From positions 28,333 through 92,332 of the forward strand of contig NZ_JAGGKQ010000008.1 of assembly GCF_017873815.1 (NCBI RefSeq): a stretch of DNA of 64,000 bases, given 5' to 3'. How positions within the stretch are numbered: position 1 is the stretch's first letter; the number at the start of each line of letters is the position of its first letter. Position numbers and translations under genes: made by a program. Source of the DNA: Halorubrum alkaliphilum. GTDB taxonomy: Archaea > Halobacteriota > Halobacteria > Halobacteriales > Haloferacaceae. Below are positions 1-8,521 of this stretch, piece by piece. The notes under the pieces were generated by a model, which was not told the origin of the DNA, did not search any database, and worked only from the letters and a program-made list of their open reading frames with translations.

Positions 1-1994
1 GTGCTCGGCTCCGTGAGCTGTGAGGCCTCGTCGACGACGGCAACGTCGAACTCGCACTCGCGGAGCACCCGGGAGCCGCAGGCGGCGGTGGTGGCGGCGA
101 TCACCGGCGCGTTCCGCAGCTCGGCCGCCTTCCGGTTGGGGTCGCCGCGCTGGACCAGCCGCACGTCCTGCATGTCGTCGCGGACGCCCGTCTCGCTGCC
201 GACCCGGAGCACGTCCGTAAACCCCTGATCGCGGAGCGCTTCGAGCGCGTTGTCGACGGCGCGGTTGGTGAACGCCGACAGCAACACCCGGTTCCCGTCG
301 GCGACGAGCGCGCGGATCGTCCGGGCGATGGTGTAGGTCTTCCCGGTTCCCGGCGGGCCGTGGATCAGCGCGCAGTCCTCGGCGGTCACCGCCAGATTCA
401 CGGCCTCGTTCTGGGCCGCGTTGTTGTCGATGTACGTCCCGTGGTCATCACGAAACCGCGGCGGCTCGACCTCGTCGTCATCACCGCCGAAGATCACGTC
501 CTTTCGACGCTCGTCACCCTTTAAAACGGCGTCGTGGAGGGCGGTGAGCATCCGGTCGACGGAGATCTCGGAGGGATACACGTCGAGTCGGTGGAGATCG
601 ACCGGCTCGTCCGTCTCGACGACGACCTCGTCGCCCAACTCGCGGATCCGGCCCAGCTCTCCGTGTCCGGAGACGGGGTCGCCGTCGCTCGCGAGCGCCA
701 CGTCGCCCTCGCGGAGCTTCGAGACGGCGTCGTCGGTTCTGCGAGCCCGGAGCTCCCAGCGGTTCTCCGCGATCTCCGTCCGCGAGACCGGCTCCAGATC
801 GATCAGCGCGCGGTCGTCGGCGGCACGCTCCGCGGGCGTCTGCTCCCACAGCTTCCGGTACTCCGCGTGGGTCTCGCGGCGCTCCTCCTCGATCGCGGTG
901 TAAAAACGGTCGAAGTAGTCGCGCTCCGCCTCGGGGACCGGGGTGCCGACCTGCCCCGCCTTCGACTCTTGGTTCAGTCGCCCGGAGACGACCATACAGG
1001 TGTCCTGCTCGAAACAGTAGCTACAGTTCGCGTCCGCCTCGTAGCCGGTGGGAACGGTCGGGCGCTCGCCGCGCTCGTTGAGCCCGCGCCACTCCATCGC
1101 GGCGAGTTCGTTGCGCGTGCGGACGACGAACTTCAGGAGGCCGTTCCCGACCGGGAACTCCTTGGCCGGCGCGAGGTCGCCGCTCTCCTCGTTGCGGTCG
1201 AGCGCCGTGTTCTTGGTGTATAAGAGGGTCCCGATGTCCGGGTCGACGCCGCGCTCCTCCAACATCAGGGCGTAACAGGCCGCCTGTATCTTGTCCTGAA
1301 ACCGGGGCTCCCGGTTCGTGTTCTTGCCGGTTTTGAGTTCGACGGGGGTGCCGCGGCGGAGCGCGTCCGCGCGCCCTTTTAAGCCGAACGTCGGCGAGAT
1401 CAGGGTGAACTCCGACCGCCACGTGTCCCCGTCGGTCAGCGTCCCCTGTGCGAGCCACCCCTCGATGGCGGCCGCATTCCGCCGCACCTCGTCGGCGACC
1501 TCCTCGGCCTCGTACCCCAGCAGGCCGAGTTCGAGGCCGGCCTCCGCCACGCGGTCCGAGACGGACGCCTCGAGATCCATCCCGCGCAACAGATCGCCAA
1601 ACACCTCGTGGACGATGTTCCCCTTGACGACCGGGTAGTTCAGCGGGATCCCCGAGAGCTTATTTAAGTAGTACATCCGCGGACACTGGACCCACGAGCG
1701 GATCCCCGTCACGTCGACGAGGAAGTCGGGTTCGAGGACGACCCACGAGTCGCCGGTGGTCGCGTAGCCCGTCTCGCCGTCATACTCGTCCGCCTCCGCG
1801 TCCGTCACCAACAGCTCCATGCCCGGTTCGGCGTGCTCGGCGGTCTCAGCCCAGTCGCCCCACAGCGTCACGTCGACCGGATCGCCTGCGCCGCGCTCCG
1901 GCCGGATCCGGAGCTCGCGGAGCTCCCGGTCACCGTACGACGTCGACACCGTCCGCGCCTCCCCGACGGAGAGGATCGGCCCCCGAACGTTCAC
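1..1994 (-). CDS. Dna2-like OB-fold/Cas4-nuclease/SF1-helicase fusion (3' end outside window)
   Basis: Partial gene read right to left and cut by the window edge; 664 codons are visible. Residues 1-60 look like an OB-fold (NVRGPILSVGEARTV ... DVTLWGDWAE). A Cas4/Dna2-type PD-(D/E)XK nuclease follows, with GRADAL and VELKTGKN giving the catalytic D and ExK, and QAACYAL as the next motif. A cysteine in WVQCPRMYYLNK near residue 101 and C-x2-C-x5-C in NCSYCFEQDTC near residue 325 would hold an Fe-S cluster. Walker A (HGPPGTGKTYT, near 543) and Walker B (VVDEASQL, near 653) mark an SF1/UPF1-like helicase. GTG at 1994 is chosen because it begins the OB-fold and no better in-frame start precedes it. 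Probable role: DNA end or flap processing in replication or repair. This is inferred from the domains. Confidence 0.85.
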   Translation of the reverse strand, partial: MNVRGPILSVGEARTVSTSYGDRELRELRIRPERGAGDPVDVTLWGDWAETAEHAEPGMELLVTDAEADEYDGETGYATTGDSWVVLEPDFLVDVTGIRSWVQCPRMYYLNKLSGIPLNYPVVKGNIVHEVFGDLLRGMDLEASVSDRVAEAGLELGLLGYEAEEVADEVRRNAAAIEGWLAQGTLTDGDTWRSEFTLISPTFGLKGRADALRRGTPVELKTGKNTNREPRFQDKIQAACYALMLEERGVDPDIGTLLYTKNTALDRNEESGDLAPAKEFPVGNGLLKFVVRTRNELAAMEWRGLNERGERPTVPTGYEADANCSYCFEQDTCMVVSGRLNQESKAGQVGTPVPEAERDYFDRFYTAIEEERRETHAEYRKLWEQTPAERAADDRALIDLEPVSRTEIAENRWELRARRTDDAVSKLREGDVALASDGDPVSGHGELGRIRELGDEVVVETDEPVDLHRLDVYPSEISVDRMLTALHDAVLKGDERRKDVIFGGDDDEVEPPRFRDDHGTYIDNNAAQNEAVNLAVTAEDCALIHGPPGTGKTYTIARTIRALVADGNRVLLSAFTNRAVDNALEALRDQGFTDVLRVGSETGVRDDMQDVRLVQRGDPNRKAAELRNAPVIAATTAACGSRVLRECEFDVAVVDEASQLTEPS

Positions 1995-2128
1995 GCCCGT
2001 TGTCCTCGCCGGCCGCGAAAAACGCTGTCGGTGCGGTGAGAGATGAGAGGAGCAGGCCGTGTCTATCCAGAGCGCTCCCGGCCGACCGAACTCGTAGTCT
2101 CCTTATATACGGAGCCGTCAGTACAGGT

Positions 2129-2500
2129 ATGAGCGATTCGCTGTACGACCGGTACGGGCGACGGGTCATCGGCGGCATCATCCTCGCGCTGGCGACGCTG
2201 TCGATCGTGAGCGGCTACTTCAGGATCGGACAGGAGGGGCTTGCTGCGGTCGGCGAGGTCGCCGTCAGCCTCTACATCGCCGGTGTCGTCCTCTGGGGAC
2301 TGCTCGATGAGGGGTTCGACACGTTCCGGTTCAGGGTTGCGCTGTATGTCGGGATGGTGCTGTGGGGTGTCTCCGACTTCGTCGCTGGCACCGATTCGAT
2401 GGTCTCGCTCGTCGTTCTGGTCATCGGATCGGTGCTCCTGACCCGGGCGGTGTACCGCTACGTTCAGACGCAGCGAAAGCCGGTGTACGAGCGACGGTAG
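2129..2500 (+). CDS. Small four-helix membrane protein, unknown function
   Basis: A 123-residue protein that I do not recognise. After a short charged N-terminus (MSDSLYDRYGRR) it has about four hydrophobic segments (near residues 13-30, 42-60, 68-85 and 91-108), ending in a basic/aromatic cytoplasmic-type tail (YRYVQTQRKPVYERR). The frame is open further upstream, but ATG 2129 is preferred because CTTATATA at about 2102-2109 lies roughly 25 nt before it, the usual leaderless arrangement. It stands alone, divergent from the helicase gene on the left. Confidence 0.75.
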   Translation: MSDSLYDRYGRRVIGGIILALATLSIVSGYFRIGQEGLAAVGEVAVSLYIAGVVLWGLLDEGFDTFRFRVALYVGMVLWGVSDFVAGTDSMVSLVVLVIGSVLLTRAVYRYVQTQRKPVYERR

Positions 2501-2577
2501 CCGAGGGTTCTCGGGTCCTCTCCGTGTGATCCGTTCCGGGGAAACGGTTTTGTCGTCTCCCGCGAGTCGTCGAGGAC

Positions 2578-2958
2578 GTGAAGGGATCCGAAACCGACCG
2601 GCTACTCCGGACCGATGCGGTCGGTTCGTGGGGGCTCCGCTACTGGACGGGGCTCGGCTGCTCGGTTGGCATCGTCGCCGTGAACCTCGTCGTCTGGGCG
2701 GAGACCGGGATGCCGCAGTTCCTCGCGATCGCCGGGAGCTTCCTGTTCGGTATCGGCCTGTTCCTCACTCGCTTTTGGAACCCCGTGTTGTACCTCGTCG
2801 GTATCGCGCACGTGCTTGCGCTGGGCGTCGTCTGGGTGCTCGGCGGCCAAGACTTTCTCCGGTTAGGTGCCGTGAACGGCGTATTGGGGCTCACCCTTGC
2901 GGCGGTCGCCCTGTCGCTGTTCGTCGAGGAGAACCGTGCGGGAGTCGACACGGACTGA
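2578..2958 (+). CDS. Small hydrophobic membrane protein, unknown function
   Basis: A 126-residue protein starting at GTG 2578. It has four predicted membrane segments (near residues 22-42, 48-65, 70-88 and 95-113) between a charged N-terminus (MKGSETDRLLRTDAV) and an acidic tail. It resembles the preceding gene in size and topology but I see no convincing sequence similarity. A weak T-rich element (GGTTTTGTCG, about 2546-2555) lies about 30 nt upstream and could be the promoter. No functional residues are visible. Confidence 0.65.
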   Translation: MKGSETDRLLRTDAVGSWGLRYWTGLGCSVGIVAVNLVVWAETGMPQFLAIAGSFLFGIGLFLTRFWNPVLYLVGIAHVLALGVVWVLGGQDFLRLGAVNGVLGLTLAAVALSLFVEENRAGVDTD

Positions 2959-3024
2959 GGATCCCCGGCTGGACGGCCGCGACCGACACGCTCATCCGGC
3001 CTCACTCCCGAGTTGTCGGCGACG

Positions 3025-3576
3025 ATGCGCGTCCGAAACTGGCGAGAGATCCTTGCGGACGTGGCGAGCGATTCGACCGATCCCGACGGCTGGCGGGCCG
3101 TCGCCGGGTCCCGCCGCGACGGACTCGGCGAGGACCTCTACTTCGGCCACCCGAGCGTCGGCGTCTACCAGCTGAAGACGTACGCGAAGAACCCCCGTGA
3201 GCTTCGCGGCGTCGGCACGCGGGTCGCCCGGAAGGTTGACGACGAGCTCGATCCGCTGCTTCCCGACGACGACTCCCCCGGTCGGTTCGCGGTGCGGAGC
3301 CCGCCCGAGGACGAGGCGGAGGCGAAAACGATGGCGACTCGGCTGGAGGAGACGCTGAAGGTCCACGCGGAGGCCCCGACGGACCCGGACCACCTGTTCG
3401 AGGACGTGATGGAAGCGGTTGACTCGCCCGCGTTCGGCCCGATGGATTACGAGTTCGACGGACGCCCCGACGATCTCGACGAGTTGAGCGACACCTTCGA
3501 GGAGGCCGAACGGCTGCTCTCCAGCGAGCTCGACGACCTGATCGAGGACGACGACGTCGGTCGCGGGTTCCAGTAG
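3025..3576 (+). CDS. Conserved-type haloarchaeal soluble protein, unknown function
   Basis: A 183-residue, strongly acidic soluble protein (MRVRNWREILADV...). A TTG at 3013 is in frame, but ATG 3025 gives the more natural N-terminus. The middle contains YFGHPSVGVYQLKTYAKNPR and a GVGTRVARKVDDELDPLL segment; the C-terminal half is helical and acidic (DDLDELSDTFEEAERLLSSE). No catalytic motif, metal site or membrane segment is visible. It sits convergent to menC with a gap of about 20 bp. I do not recognise the family by name. Confidence 0.75.
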   Translation: MRVRNWREILADVASDSTDPDGWRAVAGSRRDGLGEDLYFGHPSVGVYQLKTYAKNPRELRGVGTRVARKVDDELDPLLPDDDSPGRFAVRSPPEDEAEAKTMATRLEETLKVHAEAPTDPDHLFEDVMEAVDSPAFGPMDYEFDGRPDDLDELSDTFEEAERLLSSELDDLIEDDDVGRGFQ

Positions 3577-3595
3577 CCACCGATTCTCGTCGCGT

Positions 3596-4681
3596 TCACA
3601 GCAAGTCTTCGAACGCGTCGCCGGCGAGCCCCGGCCCCTCCGGAACCGCGATCCGTCCGTCCGAGACCGGACACGGGTCCGGCGCGAGGTCCGCCGCGAG
3701 CAACTCGCCGGTGGCGAGCCCACAGGCCGCGACGTTCGGAACCGCGCCGGCGACGTGGACGGCCGCGGTCCGCGCGACGACCGCATCGATCGTCGTCGTG
3801 ATCACTGGTTCGACGTCCGCCTCGCGAGCCCGCCTCGCGGCGTCGACTGCCCGGTCCGGGCCGCCGAGGGCCATCGGCTTGAGAACCACGACGTCCGCGG
3901 CGTCGGCCGCGAGGACCGACTCGATGGAGTGGTCCGCAAGCGACTCGTCGAGCGCGATGGGAACCGAGGTCTCCGCTCGAAGCCGGGCCGTCTCGGCAAC
4001 GCTCTCCGCCGGAAGCGGCTGCTCGACGTACGCGAGGTCGAGACCCTCCAGCCCGTCCAGCGCCCGTCGGGCGGTCTCCAGATCCCACGCGCCGTTGGCG
4101 TCGGCGCGCAACTCGACGGTCGGACCGACCGCCTCGCGGACCGCACGGAGCCGCGAGACGTCGGCGTCGACCGGGCGCGCGCCGACTTTGGCTTTTATAC
4201 AGCCGTACCCGTCGTCGACGGCCCGCTCCGCCGCCGCGACCGTTTCCGATCTCGACCCGTCCCCGATCGTCGCGTTCACCGGGACGGATGTCGACGGTAA
4301 CGGTTCGGCTGCCCCCGAGAAGCCGGCTCGTTCGGCGAGACGCGCGGCGAGCGGCCGTCCGGACTCCCGAGCCGCCGCGTCGGCGACCGCGACCGCGACG
4401 CCGTGTCGGGCGGCGGGCGTCTCGTGTGGGTCGATATCGCTGGGGGCGGGAGACCCGTCGCCGTCGAGGACTGCCTCACACGCCGACAACGACTCTGTCC
4501 AGCCGGGCAACGGGGTCGCCTCGCCGACGCCGGTGGCGGAGCCGCGGTGGTTGTCGTTGCCGCCATCATCGCCGTTGCTACTCCCGCCGACGCCGACCAG
4601 AATCCCCTCGCGCTCGGCGATCTCTCCGTGGGCGGTCCGGAGCGGGCTCGACAGGTCGACCGAGAAAGGACGGACCCGCAT
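3596..4681 (-). CDS. menC: o-Succinylbenzoate synthase (enolase superfamily)
   Basis: Menaquinone pathway enzyme that dehydrates SHCHC to o-succinylbenzoate. The 361-residue protein has the enolase/muconate-lactonizing barrel motifs in order: KAKVG with the catalytic lysine pair, RADANGAWD, YVEQPL and ALDESL with the Mg-binding acidic residues, and VVLKPMALGG with the second catalytic lysine. Its ATG shares a base with the menA stop (TGATG), so the two are translationally coupled and the pair is read as an operon. A low-complexity Gly/Asn-rich insert (GGSSNGDDGGNDNHRG) occurs near residues 32-47. The MLE-like family includes other racemases, but the menA partner supports MenC. Confidence 0.9.
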   Translation of the reverse strand: MRVRPFSVDLSSPLRTAHGEIAEREGILVGVGGSSNGDDGGNDNHRGSATGVGEATPLPGWTESLSACEAVLDGDGSPAPSDIDPHETPAARHGVAVAVADAAARESGRPLAARLAERAGFSGAAEPLPSTSVPVNATIGDGSRSETVAAAERAVDDGYGCIKAKVGARPVDADVSRLRAVREAVGPTVELRADANGAWDLETARRALDGLEGLDLAYVEQPLPAESVAETARLRAETSVPIALDESLADHSIESVLAADAADVVVLKPMALGGPDRAVDAARRAREADVEPVITTTIDAVVARTAAVHVAGAVPNVAACGLATGELLAADLAPDPCPVSDGRIAVPEGPGLAGDAFEDLL

Positions 4682-5610
4682 CAGACCGCGAGGCCGACGG
4701 CGAACGCGACGGCGTACGCCGCGAGCAGTTTCCCGGTCGATTCGAGCGCGGGGTTGAGCGCCTCCCCGGCCGTCTCAGTCAGTACCGTCCGGCTCACGCC
4801 GGCCGCGAGCGGAAGGGTGACGAGCGGGAGGAGCGCCGCGAATCCGTAGCCGTTCGCGAGGAACCAGAACGGTGCCAGGTACGCGAGCGCGACGAGCGCG
4901 AGGAACTGTCCTCGGGAGAAACGGTAGCCGAACCGGACCGCGAGCGTCCGTTTGCCCGTCTCCGCGTCCTCCTCGCGGTCCCGGACGTTGTTCACGACGA
5001 GGATGTTCGTCGACAGCGCGGCCACGGGGAGGCTGGCGACAACCGCCGGGAGGGTGACGGTCCCGTCGGGGATCCACAGCGGGAACACCCCGCCCGCGAG
5101 CGCGGCGGCTTGGACGTAGTAGGTGCCCGTGACGGCGATCACGCCGAAGAAGACGAACACGAACAGGTCGCCGAGCCCGTGGTAGCCGAGGGGATAGGGG
5201 CCGCCGGTGTAGGCGATCCCGGCCGCGACCGAGGCCAGTCCGACGACGAGGATCGGGACGCCGCCGACGGCGACGAGGTACGTGCCGACGCCGATGGCCG
5301 CGGCGAACGTCAGCCACATCGCCCGCTTGACCTCCGCGGGTTCGATGAGGCCGCTGGCGACGACGCGGGTGAACCCCTCGCGGTCGTCGGTGTCGGCACC
5401 CTGAATCGCGTCGTAGTAGTCGTTCGCGAAGTTGGTGCCGACCTGTATCAGCGCCGCGCCGACGAACGCCGCGAACGCAGGCAGCGGAGCGAACACGCCC
5501 GCCTCGACCGCGAGCCCGACCCCGACGATCACGGGCGCGGCCGCCGCGGGAAGCGTCTGCGGCCGCGCTGCGATCAGCCACGCCCGCCCTCGCGACGTCT
5601 CGGTACTCAT
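4681..5610 (-). CDS. menA: 1,4-Dihydroxy-2-naphthoate polyprenyltransferase
   Basis: An integral membrane UbiA-family prenyltransferase of 309 residues. It attaches the polyprenyl chain to 1,4-dihydroxy-2-naphthoate, giving demethylmenaquinone. The first Asp-rich motif is NFANDYYDAIQGADTDDR near residues 65-82, and the second is NNVRDREEDAETGKRT near 195-210. About eight hydrophobic segments are visible. A longer reading from 5649 is open, but ATG 5610 (MSTETSRGRAW) is chosen because a TTAAGG TATA-like element lies about 27 nt before it. It is the first gene of the menA-menC operon. Confidence 0.93.
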   Translation of the reverse strand: MSTETSRGRAWLIAARPQTLPAAAAPVIVGVGLAVEAGVFAPLPAFAAFVGAALIQVGTNFANDYYDAIQGADTDDREGFTRVVASGLIEPAEVKRAMWLTFAAAIGVGTYLVAVGGVPILVVGLASVAAGIAYTGGPYPLGYHGLGDLFVFVFFGVIAVTGTYYVQAAALAGGVFPLWIPDGTVTLPAVVASLPVAALSTNILVVNNVRDREEDAETGKRTLAVRFGYRFSRGQFLALVALAYLAPFWFLANGYGFAALLPLVTLPLAAGVSRTVLTETAGEALNPALESTGKLLAAYAVAFAVGLAV

Positions 5611-5759
5611 TACGCGTGATTGGCGGGTGGCGTCCCTTAAGGTTACCATCTAACCGCTCTCGTGGGCTCCCTCCGATCGATCCGCGACAGGTGATCGAGC
5701 AGTACGGAGTGTTCGTTGAACGATAGCGGGAGTGAATCTCACGGATCGACGGCAACGAG

Positions 5760-6060
5760 GTCGTATTTAAAGGCTGAACGGGCGATGGCGGCGGTGGTTT
5801 ATAACAAAAATTGCGGTGGCGCGCGCGAGAAACGCGCGCGAGGTCGCCGGCGACACCGCAGGGAGCGAGTGAAACGCGTGACTGAGGCGCACAGTGATCG
5901 TGCGCCGCCCGCACGGCTGGGGCTTTGGAGGCGTTCACGGCCGAGTTGCCGTCGATCGCTTATAAACGATCGACTGGGGCGTTGGCGGTGTTCGCTGCCG
6001 ATCCGACAGCAACGACATATAAACGAACGTTCGGATCTTCGAACCCGTGTACCGAGCCAG
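5760..6060 (-). repeat. Dispersed repeat, copy A (reverse orientation)
   Basis: Non-coding region in the 555-bp gap before the small gene at 6166. Read on the minus strand it contains a TTTATAAG box (5959-5966), a 35-nt step to CCTCCAAAGCCCCAGCC (starting at 5931), then GTGCGGGCGGCG, a GCGCAC/GTGCGC hairpin, a CACTCGCTCCCTGCGGTG stretch and a second hairpin with an 8-bp GC stem (5820-5827/5833-5840). The same order and sequences occur at 63.54-63.88 kb and partly at 9.38-9.60 kb. Further TATA-like boxes (near 5800 and 6018) lie at its edges. The start and end are approximate. Confidence 0.75.
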
Positions 6061-6165
6061 CAACGATTCACTTGGGGTTTCAACGGCCCGGCAGGATCGA
6101 CTCCTTACAGGCGGGTGGACGGGATCGACCGACAGATACGACACACTTCGGTCCGTACGATCGGT

Positions 6166-6438
6166 ATGTCGGATACGACGGCAGCGAACGGCGTCACCGC
6201 CCGCTACGAGGAGACTGACGAGGAGCGCCTGCTCACGTTCTCGGCGGACGGCCGGACCGCAGCGGTCGCCCAGAACGTCGACGGCTACGCGATGTTGAAG
6301 GTCCGAACCGCCCCGGACGGCGACGAGCTCGAACGGTACTACGGCTTTGACATGGCGCTCGACCACGCCGCCGAGCTGCTCGGCGTCGAGGTCCACGATC
6401 TCCCGGTTCCCGAGGACGCGGCAGACATGGGTATGTGA
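6166..6438 (+). CDS. Small conserved-type haloarchaeal protein, unknown function
   Basis: A 90-residue acidic protein (MSDTTAANGVTARYEETDEE...). It shows a beta-rich first half (LLTFSADGRTAAVAQNVDGYAMLKV) and a helical ending (GFDMALDHAAELLGV, then HDLPVPEDAADMGM). The frame is open back to 5716, but that extension runs through the repeat and looks non-coding, so ATG 6166 is taken as the start. There is no membrane segment or recognised catalytic motif. It lies between repeat copy A and the ABC transporter operon; I see no evidence that it belongs to the transporter. Confidence 0.8.
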   Translation: MSDTTAANGVTARYEETDEERLLTFSADGRTAAVAQNVDGYAMLKVRTAPDGDELERYYGFDMALDHAAELLGVEVHDLPVPEDAADMGM

Positions 6439-6448
6439 CGCTCGGATG

Positions 6449-6492
6449 CCGCACCGAGTCGTCGATACGTCCCCGCACCGAGTCGTCGATAC
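6449..6492. repeat. Two 20-bp direct repeats, 24-bp period
   Basis: CCGCACCGAGTCGTCGATAC occurs at 6449-6468 and again at 6473-6492, just after the stop codon of the small gene ending at 6438. The copies are identical with a 4-bp spacer. They could be a replication-slippage duplication or paired binding sites; nothing in the sequence decides between these. Confidence 0.7.
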
Positions 6493-6714
6493 CAGCAATC
6501 GAATCCGGTATCACGCACGACCTCGGATCCGCGACACGGATGGAATACGTTCGCGCTCTCCGCTATCCTCGGGATAACGCGGCTTAAACCCGTTATCTCT
6601 CTGTGACGACGCTTCACACACTCCTATATTAATTACTACCAAACATCATAGCTGCGATTAAATATTCTCCATAGCCATATTGCCTTATGAAGGGGACGTA
6701 TATGAAGCGTTACG

Positions 6715-7701
6715 ATGAAGCGAAGACAGTTCCTCGGCGGCACCGGCGCGGCGATCAGCAGCTCGCTGCTGGCCGGCTGTATCGGGGGGAACGATGGTGG
6801 GACGGTGACGGTCGATTACGCCTACTACAACCCGGTCAGCCTCGTGTTACGTGAGAAGGGGTGGATGGCGGAGGCGTTCGACGACACTGACGTCGAGGTC
6901 GAGTGGGTGTTGAGTCTCGGAAGCAACCAGGCCAACGAGTACTCACAGGGCGGGCAGGCGGAGGTCGCCTCGACCGCCGGCGTTGCCGCGCTGATGGCGC
7001 GTTCAAACGGCGTCCCGATCACGACGCCCTACATCTACTCCGAGCCCGAGTGGACCGCCCTCGTCGCCTTCGAGGATAGCGACATCGAGACCGTAGCCGA
7101 TCTGGAGGGGAAGCAGGTCGCCGCGACGCGCGGCACCGACCCGTACTTCTTCCTGCTTCAGGCGCTCGACGATGCCGGACTGAGCGAGGACGACGTGGAG
7201 GTCGTCCACCTCCAACACCCGGAGGGACAGTCGTCGCTCGTCCGGGAGGACGTGGACGCGTGGGCCGGTCTCGATCCGCACATGGCCGAGTTGGAGCTCG
7301 AACACGACGGCGCGGAGCTGTTCTATCGCGAGCCGAACTTCAACACCTACGGGTTCCTGAACTTCCTTGACGAGTTCATCGCGGACCGTCCGGAGGACGC
7401 CCGTCGCGTGATCAGAGCGTACGAGCGCGGCCGCGAGTGGGCACTAGAGAACCCCGAGGAGACGGCGGAGATCCTCGCGAGCGAGTCCGACATGTCCGAA
7501 CCGGTCGCCCAGCGAGTGTTCACCGAGCGCAACGACCTCACCGAGCAGATCCCCGGTGACGACCACCACGACCTGCTCTCCGACCTCGCGCCGATCCTCG
7601 AACGTGAGGGACTGGTCAACGACGACGCCGACCCGGCGGGCAGCGTCGACGAGCTGCTCGACACGGGGTTCGCGGCCGGTATCGGCCCGGGAGGAGAGTG
7701 A
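6715..7701 (+). CDS. ABC transporter substrate-binding lipoprotein (SsuA/TauA/NrtA type)
   Basis: A 328-residue extracytoplasmic solute-binding protein. The N-terminus has a twin-arginine signal (KRRQFLGG) followed by a lipobox (LLAGC), so it is probably Tat-exported and lipid-anchored. The body has the NMT1/SsuA-like pattern: YAYYNPVSLVLREKGW, GGQAEVASTAGVAAL, DLEGKQVAATRGTDPYFFLL, and a C-terminal helical region. Likely ligands are sulfonates, taurine or a related small organic anion; the ligand cannot be read from sequence. A second ATG at 6702 is out of frame. The region before it (6615-6700) is AT-rich, with a candidate TATA (ATTAAATA, about 6658-6665). First gene of a three-gene operon. 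Confidence 0.9.
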   Translation: MKRRQFLGGTGAAISSSLLAGCIGGNDGGTVTVDYAYYNPVSLVLREKGWMAEAFDDTDVEVEWVLSLGSNQANEYSQGGQAEVASTAGVAALMARSNGVPITTPYIYSEPEWTALVAFEDSDIETVADLEGKQVAATRGTDPYFFLLQALDDAGLSEDDVEVVHLQHPEGQSSLVREDVDAWAGLDPHMAELELEHDGAELFYREPNFNTYGFLNFLDEFIADRPEDARRVIRAYERGREWALENPEETAEILASESDMSEPVAQRVFTERNDLTEQIPGDDHHDLLSDLAPILEREGLVNDDADPAGSVDELLDTGFAAGIGPGGE

Positions 7702-7702
7702 G

Positions 7703-8521
7703 ATGGCGACGACCCGCGAGACGGACCGGATCGGCTCCGACCACGACGCCGAGAGCGACTCGGGCGTCCTCCCGGCGCTCAGCCGGTTCCGGTGGTTGCT
7801 GGGGCTCGTCGTACCTGCCGGGCTCGTCGTGGTCTGGCACGTACTCGTGGCTACGGGTGTGTTCGCCCCGCACCAGCTGCCGGAGCCGCTCCGCGTCGTC
7901 GGGACGCTCTACGCGATGGGCGTCTCCGGCGAGCTGTGGGGCCACATCTCGATCACGCTCCAGCGCGTGTTCTTCGGGGTCCTTCTCGGGGTAAGCGTCG
8001 GGGTCGTTTTCGGCACCGTAACCGGGCTGTACGGGCTTGCGAACGACCTGCTCGACCCGCTCCTCCAGAGCCTGAAGAACATCCCCTCGCTGGCGTGGGT
8101 CCCGCTGTTCCTGTTGTGGTTCGGGATCGGCGAGAGCGCGAAGGTGCTCCTCATCGCGCTCGGGGCCTTCTTCCCCGTGTATCTCAATCTCTCGACGGGG
8201 ATCGCGAACGTGGGCGACGAGCTGATCGAGGTGGCCGAGGTGTACGACCTCGGCCGGATCGAGTCGCTCCGTCGAGTCGTCTTTCCGGCCGCGGTGCCGA
8301 GCCTGCTCGTCGGGATCCGCGGCGGCGTCGGGCTGGCGTGGATGTTCGTCGTGGCCGCGGAGCTAATCGCCGCGAGTCAGGGGATCGGGTTCCTGATGAG
8401 CGACGGGCGGGTGCTCGCGCGCCCCGACATCATCGTCGGCTCGATCCTGCTGTTCGCGTTCTTCGGAAACCTCTCGGATCTCGCCGTCAAGGGGGTGGAA
8501 CGCCGTGTCGTCGACTGGTGA
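7703..8521 (+). CDS. ABC transporter permease (SsuC/TauC type)
   Basis: A 272-residue inner-membrane permease with about six membrane segments after a charged N-terminus of about 30 residues (MATTRETDRIGSDHDAE). The cytoplasmic EAA loop that docks on the ATPase is visible as EVAEVYDLGRIESLRRVVFP, roughly residues 175-194. ATG 7703 lies 1 nt after the stop of the binding protein, so the genes are tightly coupled. Its 3' end overlaps the ATPase gene by 17 nt. It forms the channel of the sulfonate/taurine-type importer. Confidence 0.92.
   Translation: MATTRETDRIGSDHDAESDSGVLPALSRFRWLLGLVVPAGLVVVWHVLVATGVFAPHQLPEPLRVVGTLYAMGVSGELWGHISITLQRVFFGVLLGVSVGVVFGTVTGLYGLANDLLDPLLQSLKNIPSLAWVPLFLLWFGIGESAKVLLIALGAFFPVYLNLSTGIANVGDELIEVAEVYDLGRIESLRRVVFPAAVPSLLVGIRGGVGLAWMFVVAAELIAASQGIGFLMSDGRVLARPDIIVGSILLFAFFGNLSDLAVKGVERRVVDW

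Noticed and set aside
4288..5619. 443-residue open frame opposite menA-menC
   Set aside because: Arg/Asp-rich, low-complexity product typical of an antisense frame in GC-rich DNA; both real genes on the other strand have full family motifs.
5760..6060. CRISPR array or insertion sequence at the repeat copies
   Set aside because: No regular repeat-spacer pattern, no transposase and no terminal inverted repeats with target duplication could be seen; only hairpins and short tandem units.
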